A stretch of 64,000 nt of DNA from Pyrenophora tritici-repentis (GCF_003171515.1 NC_089390.1:9552274-9616273), one strand, 5' to 3'; positions 45,538 to 56,170 are shown, counted from the first letter of the stretch. Translations and numbers: made by a program. Notes: generated by a model not told the origin, from the sequence alone.

Positions 45538-45648
45538 CGACTACCGACGAGTCCCTGGCGAACGCAGCCAGCAAGGCACACGTCAACAATCTACGACAAC
45601 CGACGTATCCCTGGCGAACGCAGCCAGCACGGCACGCGTCAACAACAA
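45538..45648 (+). repeat. 56-bp tandem repeat in the Copia-B leader
   Basis: Two copies (from 45538 and 45594) share CCCTGGCGAACGCAGCCAGC. They lie just before the gag ATG and are in frame with it, so the open frame extends upstream without an ATG. Confidence 0.75.
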
Positions 45649-48600
45649 ATGGCGAGCGAAACAGCAAGCAGTAATGGAGGCTGTACACTCACACGAGAGG
45701 AGTTGCTAGGGACCACAAACCTAAAGGCAAGAGAGTGGCGTCACATTGATCCAAAGATCTGGGACGATGAGATCGAAGCCCCAGACGACGAGGTAGACGG
45801 AACTGCAGCAACAACGTACATTGCGCGTGCGATCGCAGACTACACAGACCGGCCAACAGCAGACGCAGAGCTCTTTGGTGAGTTCTGTCAGGACTTTGAA
45901 GGCTGGACTGAAGCTATGTTTATGCGCGCGCATGCAACGTATACTAAGGAACTAAAGCGGATCCTCCGCTTTAAGGGCGTGTACACTGGCCGTGTTAACA
46001 TGCCGCCAAGCGAAGCTGTGGCCAAGCTACTGCACAAGGAGGATTGTCCGAAGTGGCCGGACGATCAGTTCCAATCTACTGCCTTCGACGAGCGGTCAGC
46101 GGCGTATATGCTGCAACAGCGGAGGCTACTAGGACGACACACTACGGGATCGGTACAACCTACAAACGTAGGGACAGCGAGTCGAGCGCAGAGCCAAACC
46201 TCTGCAAGGTCAAGAGACCAAGACGCAGAGGATCAACAAACCGATGTCCAAGACGAGACCCGCACCCGTACCCAGGTCAGCCAACAACTAGCAGATCCGC
46301 TTGTAGAGACAATTGAACAGACACCACAGGCAGACGGGCGACACCAGGCGGACCAGCGACAGCAAAGTCATCAACCTCGCTTAACGTACAACAACTTTGA
46401 CAGATTCCGCGAATACACGCCAGCATACCCACAACGCCCAAAGGGACCGAGCGTCCCTCCAATTATACCTTCAGGGGATACAGACCCATACAAGGCAGTT
46501 CCCCCAATCGAGTTTAATAATGGGAAACTAGATCCGAAGACAATCAATGTCTTTACAAAGATGTGGGATCGTGAGAAGAAATACACAGGGAAGCCGTACG
46601 ACCTCCTAGACGACAAATTGAAGATCTTCTACAGCATCTGCTATCACGCAGACATCCAGCCAGACCAATTCCATGCAGTCTTTCCACGGATCCTGGAAGG
46701 CCGTGCGCAAGACTACTACCTCCACTTCGTTGATCAGCGGACAGATACATTCTTGACTGTATACACGAAGCTTAAGAACCACTTCGACACGGACGTCAAC
46801 CACAGTCACTACTATGCAGACTGGACGACGACATCCTTTGCTAAAGTCCATAGGGAGAATCCTGACAAGACACTCCATGAGGTCCTTGACATTATGCTAG
46901 ACAAACTCCAGTTATGCCAGAGGGCGCTTGGGCAGCAGTATATGGGAGAATATGCGCTCCGGACCACAGTAATCACAGCATGTCGAGGCGTTAAAGAGTT
47001 CGCAATGGCGCTCTACAGGCCGTCTCTAGAATGCGAGGTCCTATTTGGAGATCTACGATCTTCGATTGAAAACTCACTCGCTATGACTACCTCTGTCAAC
47101 TTCACAGAGGTAGACCAAGGTAACCAGTACTACTTAGACCGCCGGTACAACAGCAATGGAAGAAACCGAGGTGGGTCCCGAGGCGGAACTAGAGGCGCAT
47201 TTCAAAAAGGCGAACAAAGCTTTGACAGTAGCCGTGGATTCAAGCCACGCTGGAAGAAGAAGTGCTTTGTCTGCCAGAAGGAAGGATGCTGGTCCACAAA
47301 CCACACAGACGAAGAGCGCAAGACTGCCCGTGCGCAGTTCTTCTCTATGCTGTATTTTACAGGTGCGCCACCACCCAAGGACTTCTCAGTACACCTTGCA
47401 GAGTACGAAGGAATTGAGCACACCAGCCAGTATAACCAGAGAGGCTGGAAAGAGGAGGAAGACTGCAAGGATGACGACAATGACGACGGCACTGGCGAAC
47501 AACAATACTTTGAGCAGCAGTTCTTCAAGGAGCAATGCCTTGCAGACCAGGCGTTCTTGCATCACATTTCTGGCGACGACATATACGGTCGAGGCGCGCC
47601 GTCAGCACCAGCGTCGCAGTTTCTGCTCGAGGACCGCTATACACGATCTCTGTACCAAGGTATCCTCCCGGATACAGGCGCTGCCAACGTATCTACAGTT
47701 GGCAAAGAGCAGTATCTTGCACTCACACGAGAAGATCCAACAGTTAAGATAGACACATCTACAGCTGGGAAAGCATCTATCAAATTCGGAAAAGGCGAGG
47801 CTACAGCGTCTATTGGAACAGTGCAGGTCTCTACAGAGATTGGGAAGATCAACTTCGAAGTGCTCGAGGCGCCTACACCGTTCTTGCTGTGCCTTGCAGA
47901 TATGGACCGCTTAAAAGTCTACTTCAATAACACTACAGATGAGCTTGTTCAGGACAAGATACGCATCCCTGTTCTACGCAAATGGGGACACCCATGGTTC
48001 CATCTCAACAAGAGAGAGAGAGCAACTGTGTTTCTCACTGAGACAGAGCTGAGACGGCTCCATCGCCGGTTTGGACACCCAGCTGTCACGCGACTAGTTA
48101 AACTCTTAAAGGACGCTGGCCATAACGACTTTGAAGAGAGAACCCTAGAGGAGGTCACTGAATTCTGCCACCACTGCCAGCTCCACAGCTCCGCGCCGCG
48201 CCGATTCAAATTCACTCTGAAGGATGATCACCACTTCAACTATGAGATCCTGGTGGATGTGATGTATCTCAGCGGCAAGCCAGTATTACATGTGGTTGAT
48301 TCTTCAACTGCTTTCCAAGGCGCAAAATTCCTCAGCGCTATCTCAGCTAAGGAGACATGGCAGGCACTGCGGATGCTATGGATCGACACGTATCAAGGAC
48401 CACCAGACATCATCACACATGATGCAGGCACCAACTTTGCAAGCGCAGAGTTCCGTGCTGAGGCAAAGATCATGGGAGTTACATGCAAGCAGGTGCCTAC
48501 AGAGGCTCACTGGTCGGTGGGCAAGACTGAGAGATACCACGCACCACTTCGCCGAGCATGGGATATACTCCATGACGAGCTCCAAGACGATATGTCTGAT

Positions 48601-50536
48601 GAAGCGATCCTTCAAATGGCCGTGAAAGCTGTCAATGACACCGCTGGACCCGATGGTCTAGTCCCGACTCTACTAGTCTTTGGAGCATACCCACGAATGA
48701 CTACAGAGTCGCCGCCGGCACCTTCAATGGTTAGGCGCAGCGAGGCTATTCAAAAGGCGACGAAAGCCCTGCGCAAGCTTACTGCAGAGCGCCAAGTTGC
48801 AGACGCCTTGAACACCCGCAATGGACCAGCCACTGCAGACATGCTCGCGCTCCCACTCCAGAGTGAAGTCTTAGTATGGAGAGAGAGTGATGGCTGGAAT
48901 GGCCCGTACAAGATCGCCAGTATAGACGGCCACAACGTTACTGTCGATATGGTCAATGGTCCAACAACATTCAGATCTACTGTCGTCAAGCCATACTACA
49001 GACCGGACCATCTTTGGAGCGACCCCGATGCGCCACACGCGCTGAATGAGCCGCATGAGCCGGTAGCAGTACCACCGGCAGTGCAACCACGCAAGAGAGG
49101 CCGCCCTCCAGGATCAAAGAACAAGCGGAAGGGGCACGCGTACATCACCAAGAAGGAGCAGGACGATCTTGAGCTAGCTATCAAGCTACGTAACGATGGA
49201 GTTATCACAACACCAGGCGCACCCTTTGAAGCATCTGATGACCAAGAGATCAGCGACCTCGTAGGTCGTGGAGTCTTCAAGTTTGAGCAATACGACGAGA
49301 GGCTACACAGCAAGATCCGGATCTTCAAGTCACGCCTGGTACGTGAGGTCAAGGGAAAGACAACCAAGCCCTATGAGAAATCCCGCCTGGTTATCCAAGG
49401 CTACCAGGACCACGGCAAAGAGGCTATCTCGACGCAATCTCCAACCATCCAGCGATGCAGCCAGCGCCTGATCATGTCGCTGGCGCCCGAGATGGTACAA
49501 CGCGGAATGAACATAGAGCTCCGTGATATCACGCAGGCGTATCCCCAGGCGCAGACAACCCTGAAGAGGACGATACTCGCACATCTTCCTACTGAGCTGG
49601 TACCACGATATCCGAGGGGCACGCTACTCCATGTGATCAAGCCACTGTATGGAATCGCAGAGGCAGGAGTCCACTGGTGGACAACCTATCATGGGCACCA
49701 TTGCAAGGAACTGGACATGGCAACATCTACGTACGACCCATGCCTGTTAATCACAAACAGCGACACCAGCATCTTCGGCATCGTTGGCATGCAAACAGAT
49801 GACACTCTCATGCTTGGGACACCCGCGTTCTCGTTACTTGAAGAGAAAAAGATCCAGAAGGCAGAGTTTAGATCGAAACCAAAGTCTGTCCTTACACCAG
49901 AAATTCAATTGGATTTTAATGGATGTACACTCACGATCGACGCTAGCAAACCAATTCTGAACCTTAGGCAGAAAGGACAAGGAGGAAAGATCAAACTTGT
50001 GGACGTTAGGGCACCCGACCGCGCGCAACAGTACACAGAGCAGCGCGCCCGCGGAGCGTACATCGCATCAACATGCCAACCAGAGGCGTCATTCGATCTG
50101 TCCGTCGCCGCTCAGGCGCAGCAACCATCAGATGAGGACATCAAGGCACTCAACAAGCGCCTGAAGTGGCAGATAGAGAACCTCGATCGTGGCCTCCGTT
50201 ACATCACTGTCAATCTCACGGAGGCTAAGTTGATGGTCTTCGTAGACGGCTCCTTTGCCAACAACAAGGACCTCAGCTCACAGCTCGGCTTTGTCCTCAT
50301 GCTCGTCAACGAGTCTATTGACGCTAACACCTTCACAATCCAAGGCAACATAATCCACTACAGCTCTACAAAATGTAAGCGCGTCACAAGGAGCGTACTA
50401 GCCTCTGAGATTTATGGCATGGTCAACGGCTTTGATATAGGCATCGCTATTGCCACTACCTTAAGAATAGTCACAGAACGACTTAGAATACCTGAGGTTC
50501 CCTTGGTTGTCTGTACAGACTCGTACTCCTTGTACG

Positions 50537-53500
50537 CAGACTTTCCAACAAGCAAGTAAAGCAAGTCACCGCTCTAAACTTGACTTGCTTGGTTCAAACA
50601 TAGGCTTTACTTGACTTGCTTGGGGTGATTTTTTTACTTGCTTGACTTGCTTGTATTACTTGCAAGTACTTGGATTACTTGACTACTACAAAGAGATTAA
50701 GCTACATACAAATTACCAAAACTCAGTGTTCCACTCTAGTATGTTGTAATCTCCTACAAGCTGCTCATCTGAAAGCTTAGCCTCGCTACAGTTGTACGGT
50801 TTATAACCAGCTCGCACCCATGACCTTACTAATTGAAGAGCTGCGAGTAGCTCACTGCCCAGAGCACGTCGTTTAGGTTCAAGAAGGTCGCCAAGCTCAC
50901 TGAAGAGGCGCTCACAGTCGCTGCTTGATGCTGGGATAGTCATGATATCGATTGCAAACTGCGCTAAATGCGGGTATTTCGGCAGTAGTTGTATCCAGTA
51001 TTGGACAGGATTTCCATCTGCGTTGTACTGCTCCTGCGTCCACTGCGGCTCTTGTGTTTTCCAGCGCTCAAACTCGTCAAGTGGAGCCTCTCGGTCATTG
51101 TTGCGGCTAAGTATAGCAATAATTGCCTCGTCTATGTTGTTGCTACTCGGCGCAGTTGTATACCGCTGGCGTGCTCGTTGAGGTTTGTATGCCGCCCAAA
51201 GCTGTTGGAACGACGCGTTGGCACTAGTAAGCCAATCAGCTTTGTCTGCCCACGCCACATCGCAGTAGTTCTTGTAGTACGGGTGTAGGCAAACAGCGGC
51301 GTAGTAAGCGGGCGAGTCGTCGAGCTTGTTGTAGTAGTCGTTGGCTTTGCTCCACGCGGCGCGGAGGTTGACGTTGAGGTGATCCTCTGGAGCCTCGGCA
51401 TGAGCGTTGAAGTCGACGTGCTCGAACGGGCGCGCCCGGGCCTCAAGCTTGCTGAGTACGTACTCAAAAACGGGTATAACCTCATAGATTGCGCCGTATT
51501 TGCCATCCTTAGAGCGTCCCTCGAGGCGTTTTGTGGCGTACTTGAGCGGCTCTAAGCAGTCCTGGTACTCTGCAATCACCGCCCAGTCAGCAGCTCGGAG
51601 CCCAGTTGATCTCATCCAGTTTGGGGCGTCGGGCCGCTTATTATTCCGCTGCGCAGCGTGCGCATCTTCAAGGATAACCCTATTGATATGATGCTCAGCG
51701 TACAAGTTATACGCGGCTTGAAGCTTGGTAGCGCGCTCAAAAGCAGCATAGTATGAGTTCCAGCGAGTGACGACAGGCTTGACTGGCTCGAGTACTTTGA
51801 GACGCCCTTCAGCAGGCAGGTTGTTGTTGGCAAGGCGCTGGTAGCCACGAAAAAGCTCGTACTGTTGCGGCGTTTTGATATAGTTGATGACGTCAACTAG
51901 CACTCCAATAGGGCCATCTTTCCGCCACTCTCGCATATACTGCTCCTCGGTATTGTACTGCTCTTGAGTGTTGCCGTAGGCGTCTTTGTTGGTGCCAAAT
52001 ATAATAGCCTGGCCGATGAGGTTAAGCGTGTGACAACTGCAGCGGAGGCGCCGGTGAGCGGACTCAAATTCGTACTCGCGCGCGAGCGCGGCGATCGCAG
52101 TGTCGTTGTTGGTAGCGTTGTCGAGTACAAAATAGCCTAATCGGTCGCTTGTTATTCCGTATGCTGAGAGCGTCGTCGAGATAGCTTTGGCAATAGCCTC
52201 ACCGGTGTGGGCGCCAGCGAGCTCAGGCAGATCGATTGGTAAGTCTCGTATTATTCCAGCTGCGTCGGCAAAGTGAGCGACTACTCCAAAGAAGCCACGT
52301 TTACCACCCTTTGTTGTCCAGCCATCAAAGCTTACGTGTATTTTGCTTACTGAGCCTGACAGGGTGTCGATAACTTGCGGTCGTATAGACCGGAACAACC
52401 TCATCACAAAGGTAGAAACGCTGGTATTACTTACCCACAACGCTGCCTCTGCCTCTGGGTTGGCAAATCTCATCATCTCTCTAAAATCAGGCGTCGTAAG
52501 TTCGCTGAGCGGGTGGTTTCGGTTAACAAGCCACATGACAGTGGCTGTTCGAAAGCCCTCTACGTCGAAGTTTCCAAACGCGTTAGCAGTGTTTTGTTGT
52601 ACGTCTAAACCAGCGTCAAAAGCTTGCCGCAACGACAGCTGGCCTCGAGCTCTCTGCGCTAACTTTGGGCCATCTTTCGTAAGGTTGTGGCCAGGCTTTG
52701 GTTGGCTGAGATGGGTGGCTGCTGAGGTTGTAGCCTGAGTAATGTTAAACAAACCACCACGGCCAGCGTCGATAGTTTTGTGTACATGGCAGTACTTGCA
52801 CACAAACCAGATTCGAGATGTAGCATGGCGCTCAACAACGCGGTAGCCATACTGAAAGATCCAACTTTTTGGGCGCTTAGAACGCGCCAATGGCTTGATA
52901 AAATCAGGTAAACGTGCCCAGTCAATGCCGTCAAAGTTCTCAACTAGTGCGCTGTTTGTCTCATCCTGACCACCCTCTCCAGCCTCAGTTGTAGCCACCG
53001 TGCCAGCTCGGCTGCCCTCGGTGGGCGCGACAATCTCAGCCTCCGCCTGCGACTCTAAGAACTGCAACTCGAAGGTAGGTATTGGCGGCGAGGCGTTAGC
53101 CTGGCTTGCGGCAGCTAGGGTTTTGCGAGGTGATCGACGCTGAGGTCTAGGCTTAGATGCAGGCTTAGATGCAGGCTCAGGTGAAGCCTCAGGAGTTGAG
53201 GCGACGTTGTTGGTGGCAGCGGCTACTTTCGTACGTTTGCTCCGAGCAGAAGTTTGTGGTAGGCGACGTTTGGCCATATTGGGGGTATCAGGGCAGTATA
53301 AATCACTGGAAAACGCGTTGCTATAGGGGATACTGCATTGCGATAGGCTTCTAGACAGGCGTACGTCGAGATTGGAGCAATGCGCTAGACTAAGGCTAAC
53401 GTTATTTGATAGCCGCTTAGCCTGTTTGGGACTCAACCGAGGCAACTGCAACACTTCAAAACCATCGCGACATCTACCGTACAGCAGTTTTAGCACCCTC

Positions 53501-53668
53501 ATCACAGTAACGCTAAAACAACCAAGTAAACCAAGTAAGCCAAGCAAGCAAAGTATCTTGACTTGACTTGCTTGCTTAGCTGCCCAGCTCTTACTTGACT
53601 TGCTTGCTTGGTTTAAACCAAGCAAGTCAAGCAAGTAATCCAAGTCAACTTGCTTTTTGGAAAGTCTG
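50537..53668 (-). mobile_element. hAT transposon (hAT-1), apparently intact, nested in Copia-B
   Basis: 3,132-bp element with terminal repeats CAGACTTTCCAA and its inverse GGAAAGTCTG, and the 8-bp target duplication CTTGTACG (50529-50536 and 53669-53676). Both are classic hAT features. The subterminal 100-150 bp at each end are full of CTTGCTTG / CAAGCAAG motifs, likely transposase binding sites. It carries one open transposase frame without stops, unlike hAT-2. The insertion lies exactly between codons for SLY and ECL of Copia-B RNase H. Confidence 0.95.
50713..53277 (-). CDS. hAT-family transposase, 854 residues
   Basis: Cut-and-paste transposase. I start at the ATG at 53277 (MAKRRLPQTSARSKRTK), because the open frame upstream runs through the subterminal repeats and is leucine-rich noise. 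The N-terminus is basic and Pro/Ser/Ala-rich, probably with nuclear localisation signals. A BED-like zinc finger has Cys at about 160 and 163 (FVCKYC) and His at about 189 and 197. The catalytic region contains HVSFDGWTTKGGKRGFFGV, followed by LGYFVLDNATNND and CSCHTLNLIGQ. The C-terminal hAT dimerisation domain has IMTIPASSSDCERLFSELGD. There are no stops or shifts. This is a candidate source of trans-acting transposase for related ends, but the MITEs in the window have a different terminal sequence. Confidence 0.94.
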   Translation of the reverse strand: MAKRRLPQTSARSKRTKVAAATNNVASTPEASPEPASKPASKPRPQRRSPRKTLAAASQANASPPIPTFELQFLESQAEAEIVAPTEGSRAGTVATTEAGEGGQDETNSALVENFDGIDWARLPDFIKPLARSKRPKSWIFQYGYRVVERHATSRIWFVCKYCHVHKTIDAGRGGLFNITQATTSAATHLSQPKPGHNLTKDGPKLAQRARGQLSLRQAFDAGLDVQQNTANAFGNFDVEGFRTATVMWLVNRNHPLSELTTPDFREMMRFANPEAEAALWVSNTSVSTFVMRLFRSIRPQVIDTLSGSVSKIHVSFDGWTTKGGKRGFFGVVAHFADAAGIIRDLPIDLPELAGAHTGEAIAKAISTTLSAYGITSDRLGYFVLDNATNNDTAIAALAREYEFESAHRRLRCSCHTLNLIGQAIIFGTNKDAYGNTQEQYNTEEQYMREWRKDGPIGVLVDVINYIKTPQQYELFRGYQRLANNNLPAEGRLKVLEPVKPVVTRWNSYYAAFERATKLQAAYNLYAEHHINRVILEDAHAAQRNNKRPDAPNWMRSTGLRAADWAVIAEYQDCLEPLKYATKRLEGRSKDGKYGAIYEVIPVFEYVLSKLEARARPFEHVDFNAHAEAPEDHLNVNLRAAWSKANDYYNKLDDSPAYYAAVCLHPYYKNYCDVAWADKADWLTSANASFQQLWAAYKPQRARQRYTTAPSSNNIDEAIIAILSRNNDREAPLDEFERWKTQEPQWTQEQYNADGNPVQYWIQLLPKYPHLAQFAIDIMTIPASSSDCERLFSELGDLLEPKRRALGSELLAALQLVRSWVRAGYKPYNCSEAKLSDEQLVGDYNILEWNTEFW

Positions 53669-53985
53669 CTTGTACGAGTGCCTCGTTAAGCTTGGAACAA
53701 CGAAGGAGAAGCGTCTTATGATCGACATCATGGCGCTGCGTCAATCATATGAGCGTCGCGAGATCACTGAGATCCGCTGGATCAATGGTGACGATAATCC
53801 TGCTGACGCCTTCACGAAGGCATCGCCAAACCGCGCTCTTGAACGCTTTATTGACGGCAACAAGCTGACAGTCCGAGTAGATGGATGGGTGCAGAGGCCG
53901 ACAAGCTTTGATGTTTGATGCTACACACACTGTCACTACCGATACAAGCAGAGTTACTAGCTATCCAGAAAGAAAAGACTTCCAA

Positions 53986-54173
53986 TGTCGAATCGTGAGT
54001 ATCGGTAGAGACGTCGGCTGCTTGACACTTCGGCCCGACTTCGGCCCACCTTGCGCAGAGCTTAGGTGTACCTTCGTAGCAGCTATGTTCGTAGAAGATC
54101 AATACCAATACCAGTCACCAGAAGAACCTCGTTGTTGTTATTCACCCGTACGATCGTACAAGGCCTACCAACA
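53986..54173 (+). repeat. 3' LTR of Copia-B
   Basis: 188 bp, identical by eye to 45105-45292. It is preceded by a purine-rich tract and followed by GATTA. Confidence 0.95.
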
Positions 54174-54230
54174 GATTAATATATTAGTCTACTTGCTTAA
54201 GGAGGAGAACATGTTATAATAAATCGGCAC

Positions 54231-54459
54231 TGTAGGATCACAGATATCAACGATATCTCAGCCACGTGATCGGCCGCACGGATCTCGGTCACGCGAGCAG
54301 GCGCACTGACCGCGGCGTCCGAGCAGCGCTCAGACCAGACCTCCTATATCTAGCTCTTCCATAGTTCTCCTTCACAATCAATCAGAACTATCACCAAACA
54401 GAATGCATTCCTAGTTATCGTTATTTCCCTTTACGCACTTAGTGCAAAGCCAACCAACA
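54231..54459 (+). repeat. solo LTR related to Copia-A
   Basis: 229 bp from TGTAGGATCA to CCAACCAACA, flanked by the 5-bp duplication GGCAC (54226-54230 and 54460-54464). The last roughly 60 bp match the end of the Copia-A LTR in inverse orientation (ATTCCTAGTTATCGTTATTT ... AAGCCAACCAACA). The upstream part differs, so it comes from a sister subfamily. Recombination between two LTRs would have left it. Confidence 0.88.
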
Positions 54460-54464
54460 GGCAC

Positions 54465-55010
54465 ACTATTAGACGTAGGTGCATTATTACCCGTACAGAT
54501 GCGTTCGAGCCTAGGAGCACCACAACCAGCCTTCGGCCAGTCTAGATTCAGAATCAGCTTACTTGGAATCCGATTTAGGTATTACGCTGTGTTAGGCTGT
54601 GTAGCTGCTTCAACATGCGGTCTCGCTTAAACCTCTCTTCTATTGGCTAAGATACTTACTATCTCTACATCAGCCTCAAATACTCAGCTAACGTTCATGG
54701 CTTCTTTCAGCTTTGTATCCTTTTTCTGCCATCACTGCTCCTCCTTTCGTGTTATCTGCTTCGGACTGGGCTGTAGCATAATGCACTACGGGTACTACGT
54801 AAGTAAATAACTAATGCTCAGCTTCAGCTGTAACGCATGAAGGGTGGGACATCCACCAAAGCCTAGCGTTAAGCTCTGAGTTCGTCTTACAATAAAGTGG
54901 GAAAATAACTCGTTGATTAATTTCGGAAAAGATTCGAATCTTTTACTTTTACTATCAGTTCCAAACACTTTACGACTTGTATAAGCGTACCTCTATCTCA
55001 ATCGTCAGCA
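54465..55010. other. short intergenic stretch before a small gene
   Basis: Host-like sequence without a supported gene. It contains a palindromic AAAGATTCGAATCTTTT at about 54914-54930, probably in the promoter of the next gene. Confidence 0.4.
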
Positions 55011-55508
55011 ATGCTATTCAATTTCACGGAATACAAGGAAAGATGCTCCCAGATGTCACTAGAAGAGCTGAGACGCGAATGGAATCACTACACACGCCTT
55101 ATCACTGGCTCGGCCACTTCAACGACCTTATCCGGACTTGCAGCACTTCCCACTGCGGGCATCAGTTTAATCGGGGTTATAATTGGATCGACAGGCATCT
55201 ACAATGCTCAAAAGAAACGTGCTATTATCGACTACTATCTTGCTCGTTACGAGGAGCAGCACAAAACTCGTAAGCGAGACGTGATAGGATCAATGGCCTT
55301 TAGCGGCACTCTGGGAGTGGCAACGCTCGGTATCGGATCGATGGGCGCTGAGGCAGCGCTGACAGAAGGCATATGCCACGGGATCTTTGCACAGACAGCT
55401 GAGACGGAAGTAAAAGTTGTCACTCACGTCATTGCAGATGGAGTTGGTCTGGCTATTGAGCATAAATATCATAACGACTTGAAGGCGAAAGCAGAGAAAA
55501 ATGCTTAG
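55011..55508 (+). CDS. small protein with two hydrophobic Gly/Ala segments
   Basis: 165 residues from ATG 55011, no intron. The N-terminus is charged and helical (LEELRREWNHYTRLI). A hydrophobic Gly/Ala/Ser/Thr-rich stretch (about residues 33-66, with LAALPTAGISLIGVIIGS) is followed by a basic helix (NAQKKRAIIDYYLARYEEQHKTRKRD) and a second small-residue hydrophobic segment (about 92-113). I have the impression of similar short proteins in other Pleosporales, but I know no function. Two membrane or amphipathic helices with a basic loop are possible. It sits between a solo LTR and LTR relics and is the only clear host-type gene in the transposon cluster. Confidence 0.68.
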   Translation: MLFNFTEYKERCSQMSLEELRREWNHYTRLITGSATSTTLSGLAALPTAGISLIGVIIGSTGIYNAQKKRAIIDYYLARYEEQHKTRKRDVIGSMAFSGTLGVATLGIGSMGAEAALTEGICHGIFAQTAETEVKVVTHVIADGVGLAIEHKYHNDLKAKAEKNA

Positions 55509-55585
55509 TTTTAGAGGGTAGATAATTGAATGAAAAGTGCTGTGTATGTTGTATCGGAATGTTAGTGCTGGATAATGGTCCTAAC

Positions 55586-55781
55586 TGTTACGGTTAATGT
55601 ACTGTCACGACATTGTCACATAATCGCTGGACGGTCGCGTGTGTATTAGGTCGGTTTAGGTCGCCTATGTGTATGTTCTTTCGACTAGATAGTATTGAAG
55701 CGCGGTATTCCCTTAACTAGGTAGATTTACGTTGGTTACCTAACCTTACTGTCTACTCTTCTCGCGGTTCATGCCGCGACA
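55586..55781 (+). repeat. solo LTR relic
   Basis: 196 bp from TGTTACGGTTAATG to GCCGCGACA. The flanks are CTAAC on the left and CTAAA on the right, a 5-bp duplication with one mismatch. It is similar along its length to 55976-56170. Confidence 0.65.
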
Positions 55782-55975
55782 CTAAACACTAATTATTAGG
55801 ATAGGAATGCTTCGGGGGTCGTCCGGCCCTTAAGTTGATTTTCGCGGCATAAGTGAGTTGTCGCTGAACTGGAGTAAGCATTATGTTAATACGGTATTGA
55901 GATCGATAGCTAGCATAAGAGTTGTATGTAACTAAGTAGTATTGTACTGTACTAAACGAAGTTGAACACAATAAT

Positions 55976-56170
55976 TGTTACGGTTATCGAGCGATCACGA
56001 CACTAACACATGATTGCTGGACGGTCTGTGTTAGGTTGGTTTCGGTTTTAGGTCATGTATATATACTCTCTTCTCGCTAGGTAGCAACTCAGCGCAGTTT
56101 TCCCTCGTCTAGATAGCCCTATGTTGTCGTTCAACCTGACTATCTACTTTCCTTGCGGTCTATACCGCGA
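55976..56170 (+). repeat. 5' LTR relic followed by a tRNA primer site
   Basis: About 195 bp that begin TGTTACGGTTATCG and resemble 55586-55781. It is followed directly by TGGTTATGAGCCCGG, complementary to the anticodon arm of initiator tRNA-Met, so it was the left LTR of a copia-type element. Its internal region is lost after about 125 bp, at the Pogo-2 insertion point. Confidence 0.68.

Larger units (their letters stand above)
45649..53918 (+). pseudogene. Gag-Pol of Copia-B, split by hAT-1
   Basis: Frame from ATG 45649 through Gag, a CCCH-type knuckle (CFVCQKEGCWSTNH), protease (LPDTGAANVST), integrase (LVDVMYL, THDAGTNF, GKTERYH) and reverse transcriptase (MQTDDTLMLG), into RNase H at CTDSYSLY. 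There hAT-1 interrupts it at 50537. The remaining RNase H codons (ECLVKLG ... NPADAFTK) resume at 53676 and end at 53918. No other stop or shift is seen. The pol part is nearly the same as Copia-A. The first roughly 500 residues are only distantly similar, although both have a DFEGWT motif and RGVYTG/KGVYTG. Confidence 0.92.
45105..54173 (+). mobile_element. copia-type LTR retrotransposon (Copia-B) carrying hAT-1
   Basis: Element with 188-bp LTRs (TGTCGAATCG ... CTACCAACA) that read as identical, and the target duplication GATTA (45100-45104 and 54174-54178). Without hAT-1 it is about 5.9 kb. The polypurine tract AGAAAGAAAAGACTT at 53967-53981 and the post-LTR sequence CTGATCAGTGATTGC are shared with Copia-A. 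It is related to Copia-A over the whole pol, but its gag half and the 3' part of its LTR differ. The hAT-1 insertion in RNase H disables it in cis. Confidence 0.95.

Noticed and set aside
45526..45648. N-terminal extension of the Copia-B frame
   Set aside because: It translates the leader tandem repeat; gag starts at ATG 45649.
53278..53643. N-terminal extension of the hAT-1 frame
   Set aside because: The extra 122 codons run through subterminal CTTGCTTG repeats; the Met at 53277 with the basic N-terminus is the better start.
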